Below, piece by piece: positions 21,890 through 33,822 of a stretch of DNA of 64,000 nt. Every line of letters begins with the position of its first letter. The first letter of the stretch is position 1. The DNA comes from Laguncularia racemosa (lineage: Eukaryota; Streptophyta; Magnoliopsida; Myrtales; Combretaceae): the NCBI GenBank assembly GCA_037954665.1, contig JBBMOL010000206.1, forward strand, positions 1,116,001 to 1,180,000, read 5' to 3'. The position numbers and the translations under genes were made by a program. The notes beneath the pieces were generated by a model. That model ran no database searches. It was given only the letters and a program-made list of their open reading frames with translations, and was not told the DNA's origin.

Positions 21890-22930
21890 CTTTTCTTTCC
21901 CTTTTTTTTTCCTTTCTTTTCTTTTCTTTTCTCTCTTTCTCTTTTCTTCTATTTTCTTTCTTCTTTTTCTTCCCGACTACGGCTTCCTTTTCTTTACTTT
22001 TCTTTTCTTTTCCTCTTCTTCTCCTTCTGGATATGACTCTGATCACAGCAGCGACAACGATGTAGCAATGGGGAGAATAGCAATCGCAACTGCCACAACA
22101 ACAACGACGACGGCGTCAGTGATGACCCCAACGACAGCAACCACGCACGTCCGTCACATCGCCGGCGCCAGATCTTCGGCTGTATCCGCGTGAGGAAGGG
22201 AGTTTGACAACAATGATGGTAAGCAGGTTTGACAATAACAACGGTGGTCACGACCTATAGCAGCACTAAACAACGATAGCCATAGCAGCCATGACCTTCG
22301 GCAACGGCAGCAGCAATGACGGCCTCCAATAGTAATGGCAACGGCGGTGGATGGTTAAGTGTGTGAGTGTGCGCGAGAGGGGACGATCACAGCGACAACA
22401 ACAGCCACAATAACGAGCCCGATGACAACAACAACTGCAACGGCGACCGTGGCGACGACAGCAACTGTGACGACTTCGACCCACCAATGACGGCCACCAC
22501 AATGGCGTTCACGATAGCGGCTTGGTGTCGTGTTGCCTCGTCTCCTTTCTCGACGACAGCAAGCAACGATGATAACGGTGACCATGGCGATGAACAGCAG
22601 CGATGACCCCACTTCCGGTGGCAATAGCGACCACAACGTCCGATAGTAACTCTGGTGGCAGCAGCGATCGCAACGACCAACAGCAACTCCAGCAATGACA
22701 GTAACAGAACAACAAGGACAATAAGAACGGTGGTAGTCACATTGGCAGCCGCAACGATCACCACGACAGCGGCAGCAGCCGCCATGCCGGCAGCCACGAT
22801 GACCACCACGGTAGCGGCGACACAATGACGACGGTGATGATGGTGGCAATAGCTTCCAAGTTGAGTCCGCCTCGTCTCCTTCCTTGATGACAGAGGCAAC
22901 GGTAGTAGCAGCGACTAGAGGAGGAAAAGA
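21890..22930. other. Low-complexity part of P: pyrimidine tract and GACAACA/CGACGG trinucleotide-like DNA
   Basis: 21890-22030 is a CTTTT-rich tract. 22030-22930 is GC-rich with imperfect CAACGA, GGCGAC and CACCAC words. Long frames here are products of base bias, not genes. This part has no clear counterpart in Q. Confidence 0.6.
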
Positions 22931-24204
22931 AAATGAGGAAGAAAGAGAATGAGTCAAGGTGTGTGGTGTGTATGGGGGAGAGTAGCCACAGTAATGGTGA
23001 CGGTCCAACAGCAGTGGTAGGCGGTTGTAGTGGGAAAGAAGAGAAAAGAGAAAGAAAGGGAAGAAAAGAAGAGAGAAAAGAGGAAGAAGGAAGGCCATCA
23101 TAGAAGGGAAGAGAAAAGGAGGAAAAAGAAAGAGGAAAGAGGAGTCGAGTGTGTATGAGGCGAGCGTGTAGTGTGTGTATGTACGTATGTGTATTGAAAG
23201 TGTGTGCGGTGAAGGATGGTGAGATGGGTGTGGGGATGTCTGTGTGCATGTGAAGGAAGTGGGGGTGTGTGAGAGTGTGTGGATGTGCACGAATGGAGGC
23301 TGTGTACATATGTGCGTGTGAGTGTATGTGGTTGTGTACGGCTATGTGCGTGGATGCAGAAGATGCGTGTGTATGTGTGGATAATGGTGTAGGATGTACA
23401 TGAGTGTATATGTGTGGAGGAAGGTGCATATGTGTGTGCGGGAGTGAAGATGTGTATGTGTATGTGCGTGAATGAGGAAGTGTATAGGTGTGTGCGAGAT
23501 GTAAGGTTGTGTATGTAAGTGTGTGTGGTAGTGTGCAGAATGTAGAAAGATGTATGTATATGTATGTGTGTAGGGATGTGTGTGATGTATGTGGGAAAGT
23601 GAGTATGTGTGTGAATGATGGTGCGTAGGTGCGTATGAGGAAGGAGGTGTATGTGAGTATGTGTGTGTGAACAAAGGGTGTATGTGTATATGTATGGATG
23701 GTGTGGAATGTATGGAGTATGTGTGTATATATATGGAAGACATGTGGTGTGTGGGTATGTATATATGTATAAGGAAGGAGTAGTGTGTGTGGGATGTGCG
23801 GAGTATGTATGTAGGAGTATGGAAGGTGTGGAGTATGGACATGTGTGTGCATAAATATGGAAGTTGAGGATGATGTATGCGAGATATGCATGTATGAGTA
23901 TGAGATGATGTATGGAGTGTGAATATGTATGCGTGAGGATGGAAGGTGAATGTGGTGTGTGCAAAGTATGTGGGTATGTGTATTGATGGTGTAAGGTGTA
24001 TATGGAGTATGTGAGTAGGTATGTAAGATAATGTATCGTGTGGGTATGTAAGTATGGATATGGGAAGTGTGTAATATGTATAGAGTATGTGGGCAAGTGT
24101 GTATTGGTGGTGTGAAGTGTAAATGGAGTATGAGCATATGTGTATGTTGGTGGTGTGGAACGTGTGTGGAGTATGTGTGTATGTATGCACTAGTGGAGTG
24201 TGTG
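22930..24204. repeat. Purine tract and long GTGTATGTG-rich simple repeat in P
   Basis: A GAAAGAG tract (to about 23150) is followed by about 1 kb of imperfect GTGTATG/TGGTGTG repeats. The repeat resumes at 41474-41680 after element E, which is how its interruption is seen. Q has shorter CA-rich (51040-51400, 51990-52130) and CT-rich (52495-52640) equivalents. Confidence 0.85.
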
Positions 24205-24420
24205 TGATAGGAATCAAAATCCATCAAGACCTATCATTAGGGCAAGAGTTAAAGGATTTTCAAATCTTGGCGATGAGGGCCATTTTGAGTAAATCGACCC
24301 CAAAATTATTTATAAATTAACCTCTTTTATATTATTCTTGTATTGTGTTTTCCAATAGGCACACTTATTTAGCTTCATAGGGCGATGGACAAACTCACTA
24401 AGACTCATCTTGTAGGTTAT
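24205..24420 (+). repeat. 5' LTR of E, first part
   Basis: It starts TGATAGGAATCAAAATCC directly after the GT repeat and matches 40581 onward. It is cut by Athila; its last five bases GTTAT are the Athila TSD. Confidence 0.88.
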
Positions 24421-25854
24421 TGATAAGTACAAATTAACACTTGTATTTCTGATGAATTGTAGTGGTATATGTAATAAATTGATGTTAATTTGAAGAGTTT
24501 TGATACTTAAAAGAAAAAAATATTTCAGTTTCAAGACTGAGGACCACTATTTTGAGAGAAGATATCAACTTGGATTGAGATTGGATAAGAAAACTCGAAG
24601 AAAAATGCTTTTTGGAAGGAACAGGGGAAGAGCACGGCCGTGTAATTAAATTGCACGGCCGTGTGTCAAGGAAACACGCTTACAGAAGCACACACGGTTG
24701 AAGGCACGGCCGTGTGTTGAGCTTGGAAAATCCACAGAAGCATACACGGTTGAGTACACAATCTGAGACACGGCCGTATGTTATTTACGTGGGTTTTACT
24801 AACACTATTCAAAGGCACGGTCGTGTATAAGCCATGTATTGAGACCGTGTGCTTGAAAAAAGTCAGTTGTTTCAGGAGATTTTTGGGTTTCCATGCATAT
24901 ATATATTCTCATTTTTCCAGAGGGAAAGGGGACACCGGAGGGAGATAAAAAAAAAATACGAAGCAAGACAAAACGCTTGGGAAAATTCCGAGAGGAAAGC
25001 AACATCAATGGATACATCTTCATCTTCGAAGGGTTCATGCATAGGGGTTTTCTTTCATTTTTTTTATTGAGTTGTAACTTGAAAACCACGAGTGGCTAGT
25101 TTATTTCATACCCGAACTCTAATTGTCATGTAACGTTGGATTGATTTTATAGTTAATGAATAGTGGAAATCTCTAAGTTTATTCATGTTATTCGTTGTGT
25201 TTTGTTAATTTGATGTATGGCCAACATTGAGTTTACATTGATTTCTTAGAAGATGATTGGAAAATCTCTTGTTTAAATAGATCTTACATGAATAAAGGAA
25301 TTGTATGTAATCTAGGGATAGAGAACATGAATTTTCTGTATTAGGTTAGATTAGATAATTTGACCTAATTGAGAGTTCAAGAGTGTTAATGCAACTCTAA
25401 TCGATTTTTGATAAAAGAGGAATCTTTATCAATGCGATTAGGGTTAGGAGCTAATGAATCTGGGAAGAACATTGGCTTAGTGTTAGATACTTCGCGGTTC
25501 AGAGATAACCACTGTTTGTTAATTGATTTATAAAAAAGGTAAAGTTACATGATAATTAAAGGAGTAGTAAGGGTAGGGTATGTTCTTAAGTATTAAATTT
25601 GGTGATTTTAATTTATCGTGTTAGTTTTAATTACTTTAGATTTTGTTAAGTGTTTTTAATTTAAGTTGAATCTCTTGAATTTATGCAGTTAGATAGTCGG
25701 TTTAAAGTTATTATTGGTACTTGCTGATCCCTGAGGAAACGATACTTGAATACAATTCTATACTATTACAATCGATAGGTGCACTTGCCTTATTGATCGT
25801 AACAAAGAGTCATAAAAAATGATTTTTAAATTTATGTGATTACGGTCAACACCA
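24421..25854 (+). repeat. 5' LTR of Athila
   Basis: U3 holds a CACGGCCGTG minisatellite (24632-24852). A TATATATAT core lies at 24898-24906. Confidence 0.95.
24632..24852 (+). repeat. CACGGCCGTG minisatellite in Athila 5' LTR
   Basis: CACGGCCGTG occurs three times exactly and several more times with changes. Spacers contain AAAATCCACAGAAGCA, as in the family-A array. It ends about 45 bp before the TATA core. Confidence 0.9.
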
Positions 25855-25860
25855 AGTTTT

Positions 25861-25878
25861 TGGCACCGTTGACAGGGA
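25861..25878 (+). other. Primer binding site of Athila (tRNA-Asp type, variant)
   Basis: TGGCACCGTTGACAGGGA starts six bases after the LTR. Athila elements normally use a tRNA-Asp-complementary site; this one departs from that pattern at a few bases (established knowledge plus inspection). Confidence 0.75.
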
Positions 25879-25996
25879 TTGGCGATATTAAGAAAGCTCA
25901 ATGTTGATTACTTTAACCATTTATTGTTTAGTATTTGTTGTGTTACATTCACTCTTTTGGAGGTAACTAATTTTCCCTTAATTTTCTTTGTAGTTT

Positions 25997-27357
25997 ATGA
26001 CAAGGAGCTCTTCGTCTAAACTTCTTACTTTTGACCCAGGGATTGAGCGGACATCCAGAAGAAAGTTGAGGAGTACCTTTGAACAAGCTGCGGGAAATCT
26101 AGTTTTTGAAAATCAGCAATTAGGTGAAGAGGAATTGCATTTTAGTGAGGGTGAGAATTTAGTTGCAGCATGGCAGATCAACGCTGAACGATGGTTGATT
26201 ATGCTAGACCTACATTGGATAGCACGGGATCTTGTATAGTCAGGCCTGCAATAGACGCCAACAATTTTGAAGTCAAAGCCTCTACAATGAACATGATCCA
26301 TAATCAATGCCAGTTTGATAGTTTAGCTGATGAGGATCCCCATACTCACAACCAGATGTTTCTAGACATTTGTGAAATAGTTAAACAGAATGGAGTGATA
26401 GATGAAGCTTTGAAGTTGCGTCTTTTTCCTTTCACATTGAGGGGAAAAGTAAGGTAGTGGTTCAGTTCTTTAGATTGGAATTCCATCACGACCTGGGCCC
26501 AGTTGGCAGAAACATTCTTAGACTACTACTTCTCGCCTTCCAAAATTGCCAAACTGAGAAATGATATCACGTCGTTTACTCAGATGGATAATGAACCTCT
26601 TCATGAATCATGGCTAAGGTTTAAGGACTTACTCAGGCGGTGCCTACATCATCAGATGCCAATTGGTTACAGGTATCTACCTTCTATAACGGGCTTGATT
26701 ACCCGACTCGATAAACCATTGATGCTGCTGCCGGTGGTACACTTAATGTGAACACACCTGAGGAATCACTACAATTGTTTGAAAATATGGCGAAAAATAA
26801 CCATCAGTGGGGTAATGGCTGGACAAGGCAAAGAGCAGCAAGGATCTATGAAGTTGAAATGATGACCACCCTTGTAGCAAAGGTTAATGCTCTAGCCAAA
26901 AAGGTTGATGGGATGGCAATATCTGAGCCACCCTAATATTTTCCAGCTGATCAATCAACCGCTTTAGTGGTTCATGATTATATGGAGCAAGCTGATTATG
27001 TTAGCAATCCTGTGCGATCTCAGAACAACCCTTACAGCAACACATAAAATTAGGCTAGCGCAATCACCCTAATTTTTCATGGAGTAATCCACCAATTCCT
27101 CGAGGTAATGCACATGCACCTGGATTCCAAAGGCCTCCTCCACCACTTTTTACTGAAAAGAAGTCTAACCTGGAGGATATGATTTCCAAGTTCATTCAAA
27201 CCTCAGAGCAGTGCCAGCAAGCAACAGATGCTGCTTTAAGAAATGATGAGGCTTCCATCCATAATTTGGAAAACCAGGTAGGTCAGATTGCAAAAATGTT
27301 ATCAAAGAGACCACAAGGGTCCTTACCTGAGAACACAAAACCTAATCCAAGGGAGTG
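25997..27357 (+). pseudogene. Athila gag, frameshifted
   Basis: Pieces in three frames: 25997-26239 (LLTFDPGIERTSRR), 26191-26751 (NNFEVKASTMNMI..., LRLFPFTLRGKVR stop WFSSLDWNSITTWAQLAE, KLRNDITSFTQMD) and 26748-26936. The order and the Gag core motifs match Athila. At least two frameshifts and several stops are present. No CCHC knuckle is seen, as is normal for this lineage's Gag core. Confidence 0.85.
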
Positions 27358-28701
27358 AAGGCGATGACCCTTAGGAGTGGAAGGGAATTGCATTCCAACA
27401 CTATGGGAGTGCTAGGGGTTGTCCAGGACAAACGGGTTGAGGTCAAAGAAGATAAGGATGCTGAAAAGGATCAAGCCACTACATAGGGTAAGGACAAGGA
27501 GCTTAATAAGGAAGAAGATCTAAGAAAGGCCAAGACATCGACAGTTCAGCCTTACAAGCCTCCAATTCCATATCCGGGCCGCTTAAAAAAAGACAAGGAG
27601 CAAGAACACTTCGGTAAGTTTTTAGATTTGTTTAAGCAGTTGCATATTAATATACCGTTTGTGGAAGCTCTTGCGCAGATGCCCAGGTATGCAAAGTTTT
27701 TGAAGGATTTGCTCTCAAACAAGAAACGGCTGGAAGAGGTTTCTACTATAGTTATTGGAGCGGAGTGTTCGGCTATTTTGTGGAATAAGTTACCTAAGAA
27801 ACTCAACGATCCAGGCAGTTTTACTATTCCATGCTTAATAGGTGAATTGCCTGTGGAGAGAGCCTTAGCAGACCTTGGGGCAAGTATAAACTTGATGACC
27901 TATTCATTGTTTAGGAAGCTTAAGCTTAGTGTGCTAAAGCCTATAAGGATAAGTTTGCAGTTAGTTGATCGCTCGGTCAAATTCCCTAAAGAAACCATAG
28001 AAGACATCCTGGTAAAGGTTGAAAAGTTCATTTTTCCTGTTGACTTTGTTATCTTGGACATGGATGCAGATGTTGAGGTCCCGCTAATCTTAAGACGACT
28101 ATTTCTTGCTACTGCACGAGCGTTGATAGATGTTGCTGATGGAAAACTAGTTTTAAGAGTAGGTGCAAATGAGTTGACTGTGACAATCCCATCAGCATTG
28201 AAGCAATCTTTAAGCGCTGATGATTCTTGCAATGTTATTGACTGTGTTGATATGACTGTGATGAGTTCTATGCAAGAATTGTTATGTGGTGATCTTTTGG
28301 AGTTTAGTTTGACCGCAATTGGAGGAGAAGAGTGTGAGAATTTGGATGTTCAGAATGAGATGGCTCAACTAAATGCTTGTCAGGAGGTGGTATGTAAAAG
28401 GGGGTTTGAGAAGATAGTATTTACTGAGGAAGGATGGCTGAAACCATTAGTTGAGGAACCCCTAGAACTCGAGTTGAAGCAACTTCCAAAATATCTGGAA
28501 TATGCATTTTTGGAGGCTGAATCTAAACTCCCCGTCATTATTTCTGCTGGTTTGACAAGGGAGCAAAAGGATAGCCTATTGGAGGTCTTGAGGGAGCACA
28601 AGCATGCTCTTGCTTGGAAGATTTCGGATATTCGAGGTATTAGTCCTTCGTTTTGTACCCATAAGATTTTGCTTGAGGATGATTTCAAACTAGTGGTGTA
28701 A
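27358..28701 (+). pseudogene. Athila protease region
   Basis: The frame begins with the conserved MTLRSGRELH-like stretch, has a stop near 27485, then is open for 357 codons (27628-28701). The retropepsin core is ERALADLGASINLMTYSLFRKL with D-L-G-A intact, followed by a VILDMDADVEVPLILRR flap/C-terminal segment. It ends at TAA just before the RT start (PQRRLYPNMREVVKKEV). Confidence 0.87.
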
Positions 28702-30077
28702 CCTCAGAGAAGGTTATACCCCAATATGCGGGAGGTTGTGAAGAAAGAGGTGATCAAACTCATGGATGCAGGGTTAATATATCCTATCTCTAACAGTTCT
28801 TGGGTCAGCCTTATACAAGTCATACCAAAGAAGGGAGGAATGACTGTGGTGCCTAATGAAAGAAATGAACTCATACCCATGAAGACTGTAACGGGATGGC
28901 GAGTGTGCATAGACTATAGAAGATTGAATGAGGTAACTCGCAAGGATCATTTCCCTCTTCCTTTTATAGACTAGATGCTGGAGTGGTTGGTAGGACATCT
29001 ATATTACTATTTTTTAGAAGGAATGTCAGGGTACTTCCAAATTCCAATTGCTCTTGAGGATCAGGAAAAGACCATGTTCACTTGTCCTTATGGTACTTTC
29101 ACGTATAGGCGCATGCCTTTTGGGTTATACAATGCACCAGCGACTTTCCAACAGTGTATGCTAGAGATTTTTGAGGACTTAGTGGAAGACATCATGGAGG
29201 TCTTTATGGACAATTTGTCCATATTTGGTGATTCTTTTGATGATTGTCTCATTAACTTGGGAAGAGTTTTGATTCAATGTGAAGAGACAAATCTGGTTTT
29301 AAATTGGGAGAAATATCAGTTCATGGTGAAGGAGGGCATTATTTAGGGCATAAAATCTCTCATAGAGGAATCGAAGTGGATAGTGCAAAGGTGGACACAA
29401 TTGTAAAACTTCCATCACCTTCTTCGGTAAGAGCCATTCGGAGTTTCCTCGGGCAAGCTGGTTTCTATAGAAGGTTCATTAAAGGTTTCTCTAAAATAGC
29501 TTGGCCTCTGACACGGCTATTAGAAAAGGACATGCCTTATGAATTCACCAATGAATGTCTTCAAGCGTTCAATACGCTTAAGGAAAAGTTAACCCAAGCA
29601 CCTATCATGGTGGCTCCTGATTAGGATCTCCCTTTCGAATTAATGTGTGATGCAAGTGATTTTGCTGTTGGAGTGGTTTTGGGACAAAGGAAGGATAAAC
29701 ATTTTTAGCCTATTTATTATGCTAGTAAGACCCTCACAAGTGCTCAAGAGAACTACACCACGACCGAAAAGGAACTTCTTGCTGTAATTTTTGCTTTTGA
29801 CAAGTTTCGGTCTTATTTAATTTTGTTTAAGGTAATTGTTTACACTGACCATTCAACTCTCAGGTACTTATTATCTAAGACAGATGCAAAACCGCGACTC
29901 ATTCAATGGATCTTGCTTCTACAAGAATTCAATTTAGAGATTCGGGATAAAAAGGGGGTAGAGAATTTAGTTGCTGATCATCTTTCTCGATTGGAGAACC
30001 CACATTTGGAAAAATTGAATGAAGAAGAGATTGATGATACTTTTCTAGAGGAAGGGCTCTATCGGATTAACAAGTAA
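28702..30077 (+). pseudogene. Athila reverse transcriptase and RNase H, catalytic Asp lost
   Basis: RT fingers and palm are clear: WVSLIQVIPKKGGMT, GWRVCIDYRRLNEVTRKDHF, FTYRRMPFGLYNAPATF. The active-site block at 29203-29214 reads F-M-D-N where F-M-D-D is expected, so the second catalytic aspartate is Asn. A frameshift follows near 29330. The RNase H part has CDAS, EKELLAV, YTDHS and ADHLSR. Stops lie near 28972, 29344, 29623 and 29707. Confidence 0.9.
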
Positions 30078-31337
30078 GTAATACTTCTAAACCTTGGTTT
30101 GTTGATTTTGCTAATTACCTTGTTTGCAAAGTACTTCCTAGTGACAAAACGTCGTAGCAAAAGAGGAGGTTCTTTGCTGAGTTAAAGCACTACTTTTGGG
30201 AGGAACCATTCTTGTTTCATGTTTGTGCGGATCAAGTGATTAGGCAATGTGTAACCAAGCAAGAAGGGCAAGAGATTTTAAAGCACTATCACACCGAGCC
30301 AACTGGTGGTCATTATAGTGTGAATCGAATAGCCTACAAGATTTTGGAATCCGGATTTTATTGGCCAACGATATTCAAACATTCCTTCAATTTTGTGAAG
30401 ACTTGTGGCAGGTGCCAACGTGTGGGGAATATGTCCAAACGTGATGAGATGCCCCAGAATTTTCATATTAGAGTGTGAGATCTTCGATGTGTGGGGAATT
30501 GATTTTATGGGACCCTTCCCCAATTCTTTCGGGAATAAGTATATACTCGTGGTGGTGGATTATGTGTCTAAATGGGTAGAGGCCCAAGCTTTGCCCACCA
30601 ATGATGCCAGAGTAGTGGTGAACTTCTTGAAGAAACTTTTCTCTAGGTTTGGAGCACTACGGGCTTTAATTAGTGATAGGGGAACACATTGCTGTAATGT
30701 GCAATTGGAGAAAGTGCTGAAGTGATATGGTGTCACCCATAGATCAGCAACCCCCTATCACCCTCAAACGAGTGGTCAAGTAGAAGTTTCAAACCGTGAA
30801 TTGAAAAAGATTCTAGAAAAGACAGTGGAGCATCACCGAAGGGATTGGTCGGAAAAATTGGACGATGCATTGTGGGCCTATAGGACAGCCTTCAAAACTC
30901 CCTTAGGCACCACTCCATACCGAGTAGTTTTTGGGAAAGCTTGCCACCTACCAGTGGAGCTTAAACATAGAGCTTTTTGGGCTTTGCATACTCTTAACAT
31001 GGATTTAGAGGCCGCTAGTAAAAAGAGGAAGTTTCAGCTGAACGAACTTGATGAATGGCGTGCAATAGCTTATGACAACATGCGAGTTTATAAGGAGAAG
31101 ATGAAGAGGTATCATGATATGCGGATTCATCATCTGAAATAATTCCGTGAGGGAGATCATGTTCTCTTATTTAATTCACGACTGAAACTTTTCTCGAGCA
31201 AGTTGAGATCAAAGTGGTCTGGGCCGTTTAAAGAGGTAAAAGTCTCTCCTCATGGAGCGGTGGAATTGGAACATCCGAATGGACATACCTTCAAGGTAAA
31301 TGGGCAATGATCGAAGTTGTACTTCGAGACTTAAGGG
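30078..31337 (+). pseudogene. Athila integrase
   Basis: It has an HHCC-like finger (H-Y-H-x7-H, then C-G-R-C), with a frameshift near 30440-30480. The DDE core follows: GIDFMGPFP (Asp), ISDRGTH (Asp) and [14 protein letters not shown] (Glu), all three present. The C-terminal part contains [18 protein letters not shown] and [17 protein letters not shown]. Stops lie near 30723, 31140 and 31308. Confidence 0.88.
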
Positions 31338-32572
31338 GAAAAAGAGGGCCAAGAGGAGTTTAGACTCCACCCTCTTATGAATTGATCAGATGTAATCTCA
31401 GTCCATCGAGCAAACGACGTTAACCAAAAGCGCTTGATGGGAGGCAACCCATGCATTTCTTTAGGTAAGTTTTTCTTTCTTTAATCCATTCAATTATTCT
31501 CTATTATTTTTTGCATTAACTTGGTAGGAAATTCTGTCTTTTGCGACCTAATGCATGAAGGGAGAGTGAGGCATGCAAAAAGGAGGTAAGTTGAACATTT
31601 TACAAGTTTCATAGGAATACACGGCCGCATACACAGCCATGTATGGAGAAAAAAAATCCACATAATGATACACGCCCATGACACATGGCCGTATACCATG
31701 GGCGTGTATCTGGGAGAAACTACACGGGCGAACACACGCCCGTGTAGTTGACCGTGTATCTGAGTTTAAAAAAAAAGAAAAAAGCACGGACACACAACCA
31801 TGTATATGGCCGTTTGTCAGACCGTGCCTTTCTAGCACAGCCGGTTCTTTTATTTCGAAACCCTCTGATTTTTATTTTCATTGTCAACTATCATCTCCAT
31901 ATCAATTCACTCCTTCTCTATCCTCTGTTTCATGCATTCTAGGATCCATTTCAGGCGGTAAAGGTAAGATTTCTCCCTTGATTCTTCTTCAATATGCAAT
32001 TTTTCCTCCATTCATTTAAGTATTTCGGATTACATAGCACTTCATGCATGATTTCAAGGGTAATTTGAGTTTTCTCAAGGGGCTTTTGCATCTTTCAGTC
32101 GATTCTTTCCTAGTATTGATCTTTTCTCATGTTTTTACTTATTTATACTAGGATTCAAGACGTATTTTGCACAATTTCCATGTTTACCTTAAAACCTAGG
32201 TTTTGTATTCTTGTTTTGCGAATTTTTGTGGAACCTAGGTTGTTATTAGGTTACATGGTGGGTGGTTATTAGATTATTATCGATGATTTTGTGCAAAATG
32301 GGTTTTATACAGCCGTTTTCTTGGGTGTGTAGTTTTGAACGGTGGAGGGAAGCGTTTCTACGAAAGACACACCCGTGCATGTCACAATACACGAGCGTGT
32401 GTTTAATTCTTGGATTATTTTTACTCTTCTTCCTTGATTTTAGTCCGTATTCCCTCATGCATGGCCATTCCTCATCATTATTACAACTTATTGTGCGATA
32501 ATTCATATTTTTTTTAGATGTATTAAGTTGTTTGGTGGAAGTTATGAGCATTTTCTTTATTTTCTTGTTCAG
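31338..32572 (+). other. Athila pol-env spacer with minisatellite and splice-like sites
   Basis: No gene. Donor-like AG|GTAAGT at 31464/31465 and AAG|GTAAGA at 31963/31964, and acceptor-like sites after 31941 and after 32572, are visible. The last is a pyrimidine-rich stretch ending CAG directly before an ATG. Confidence 0.5.
31618..31836 (+). repeat. CACGGCCGTG-type array between Athila pol and the env-position ORF
   Basis: Words such as ATACACGGCCGCATACAC, ATACACGCCCATG, ACACGCCCGTGTAG and GGCACGG variants recur, with AAATCCACA in one spacer. It is the third array in this element, besides those in both LTRs. Confidence 0.8.
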
Positions 32573-33822
32573 ATGACTCGCAAGAAGACTGTAGCACAAA
32601 AGAGAAAAAGATCAGACAAAGCAAGTAGTAGTAGGGGAGCATCGCGTTATCTAGTTGGCATGAGACAAGAGCACAAACCCATCTACGATGAGTTCAAAAA
32701 CTCGAAAATTATTCGACCTAACATCATGATTGATTGGGAAGTGTTAGAACGTTTTGGTATTAGGGATGCATGTGAGGAGCTTCTTCAAGATCAAGCCTAG
32801 CAGAATCTTTTTTCGATTGAGGAGAAGATTTATAAGGAGATCACACTCACTTTTATCTCTACTTTTACTATCCGGGATGGCATTGGCGCAGGGTTGGACA
32901 ATGAGGTAGAAATTTTTGCCATGGGAGATTATTGGCGATATTTTATGACGGACGTCATTGCGGCAATGGATCTTTATGATCCTCCTTTCCTCTAAAGCCA
33001 AGAATTCCGCCAACTCCCTGTGTCATTTCCTCGAGGATTTCGACCCAGCGATTATTAGGGCAGATTGGGTAGACTACCATATAACGCTTCTGCTATGAAG
33101 GGATCTTCCTTTAGTTAACTGTCTTACTGGGTATTGCACTACATTTTTGCTCGCTCCACCACGGGCCACACGGATTCTGGGGGTATGGTGAACGCCCGCG
33201 ATGTCTTTCAATTATGGAGCATGGATTCTCACACCAGGGTGAATGTAGGGGTATTCACTGCATTTTGTATACTCCACCAATCTGAGGCTGGGAGTCTAGG
33301 TGTCTTCGTAAGAGCATGGATAACGTGCATTTTGAGGAACTTAGAGTTATTTCCCATTCGGGAACCCGGTGACTGTGTGGGACAGTTAGTGTGCTTAACG
33401 GATGGGCCTATTATCAGCTGAGGGCATAGGGCTCCACAGCGAGAGGAAGCTGGGGATGCGTTTACTGAATTAGAAAGAGATCTTATTCCTGAGGGGCAAG
33501 AAGAGGCTGAGATTCAAGAGGATGAGCCATAGGAACCAAGAGCAAGGAGGTCATCAGCTGAGCTTCTTCGAGAATTATCTACTAAGGTTCAGTCCATGTA
33601 GGAGGAGCAATAGAGGATGATGAAGAAGCAGAACAGGTTAAAATGGTTCCTTCAGAACGATTTTACCAAGCTGGGTGAGACGCTTGGGATATACTTTGCG
33701 TCTTGCAACTGTTCTAGCGATGAGGACGTCCGAGTCGATCCACATACATGAGTCCCAGGTTCTTCTCTTCGATAGGAAGAAGGCGGACATCGAGATGATT
33801 TGGACAATGGGGATGAGGATTG
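32573..33822 (+). pseudogene. Athila env-position ORF, decayed
   Basis: It starts MTRKKTVAQKRKRSDKASSS, a basic, possibly nuclear-targeting N-terminus. It continues IRPNIMIDWEVLERFGIRDACEELL to a stop at 32799, then on in the same general order (ARDVFQLWSMDSHTRVNVG; FTKLGETLGIYF) with at least six stops. It occupies the place of the envelope-like ORF of Athila but shows no transmembrane segment. The content resembles the plant retroelement-associated domain often found there. Function unknown. Confidence 0.65.

Noticed and set aside
22266..24227. Long minus-strand frames (up to 489 codons) rich in His, Thr, Tyr, Ser and Cys
   Set aside because: They are translations of GT/CA-rich and trinucleotide-like simple repeat; parallel long frames exist in all minus frames, and element E begins inside the stretch at 24205.
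32573..33822. True viral-type envelope gene
   Set aside because: No signal peptide or transmembrane segment is visible; only the position after pol suggests the env-like label.
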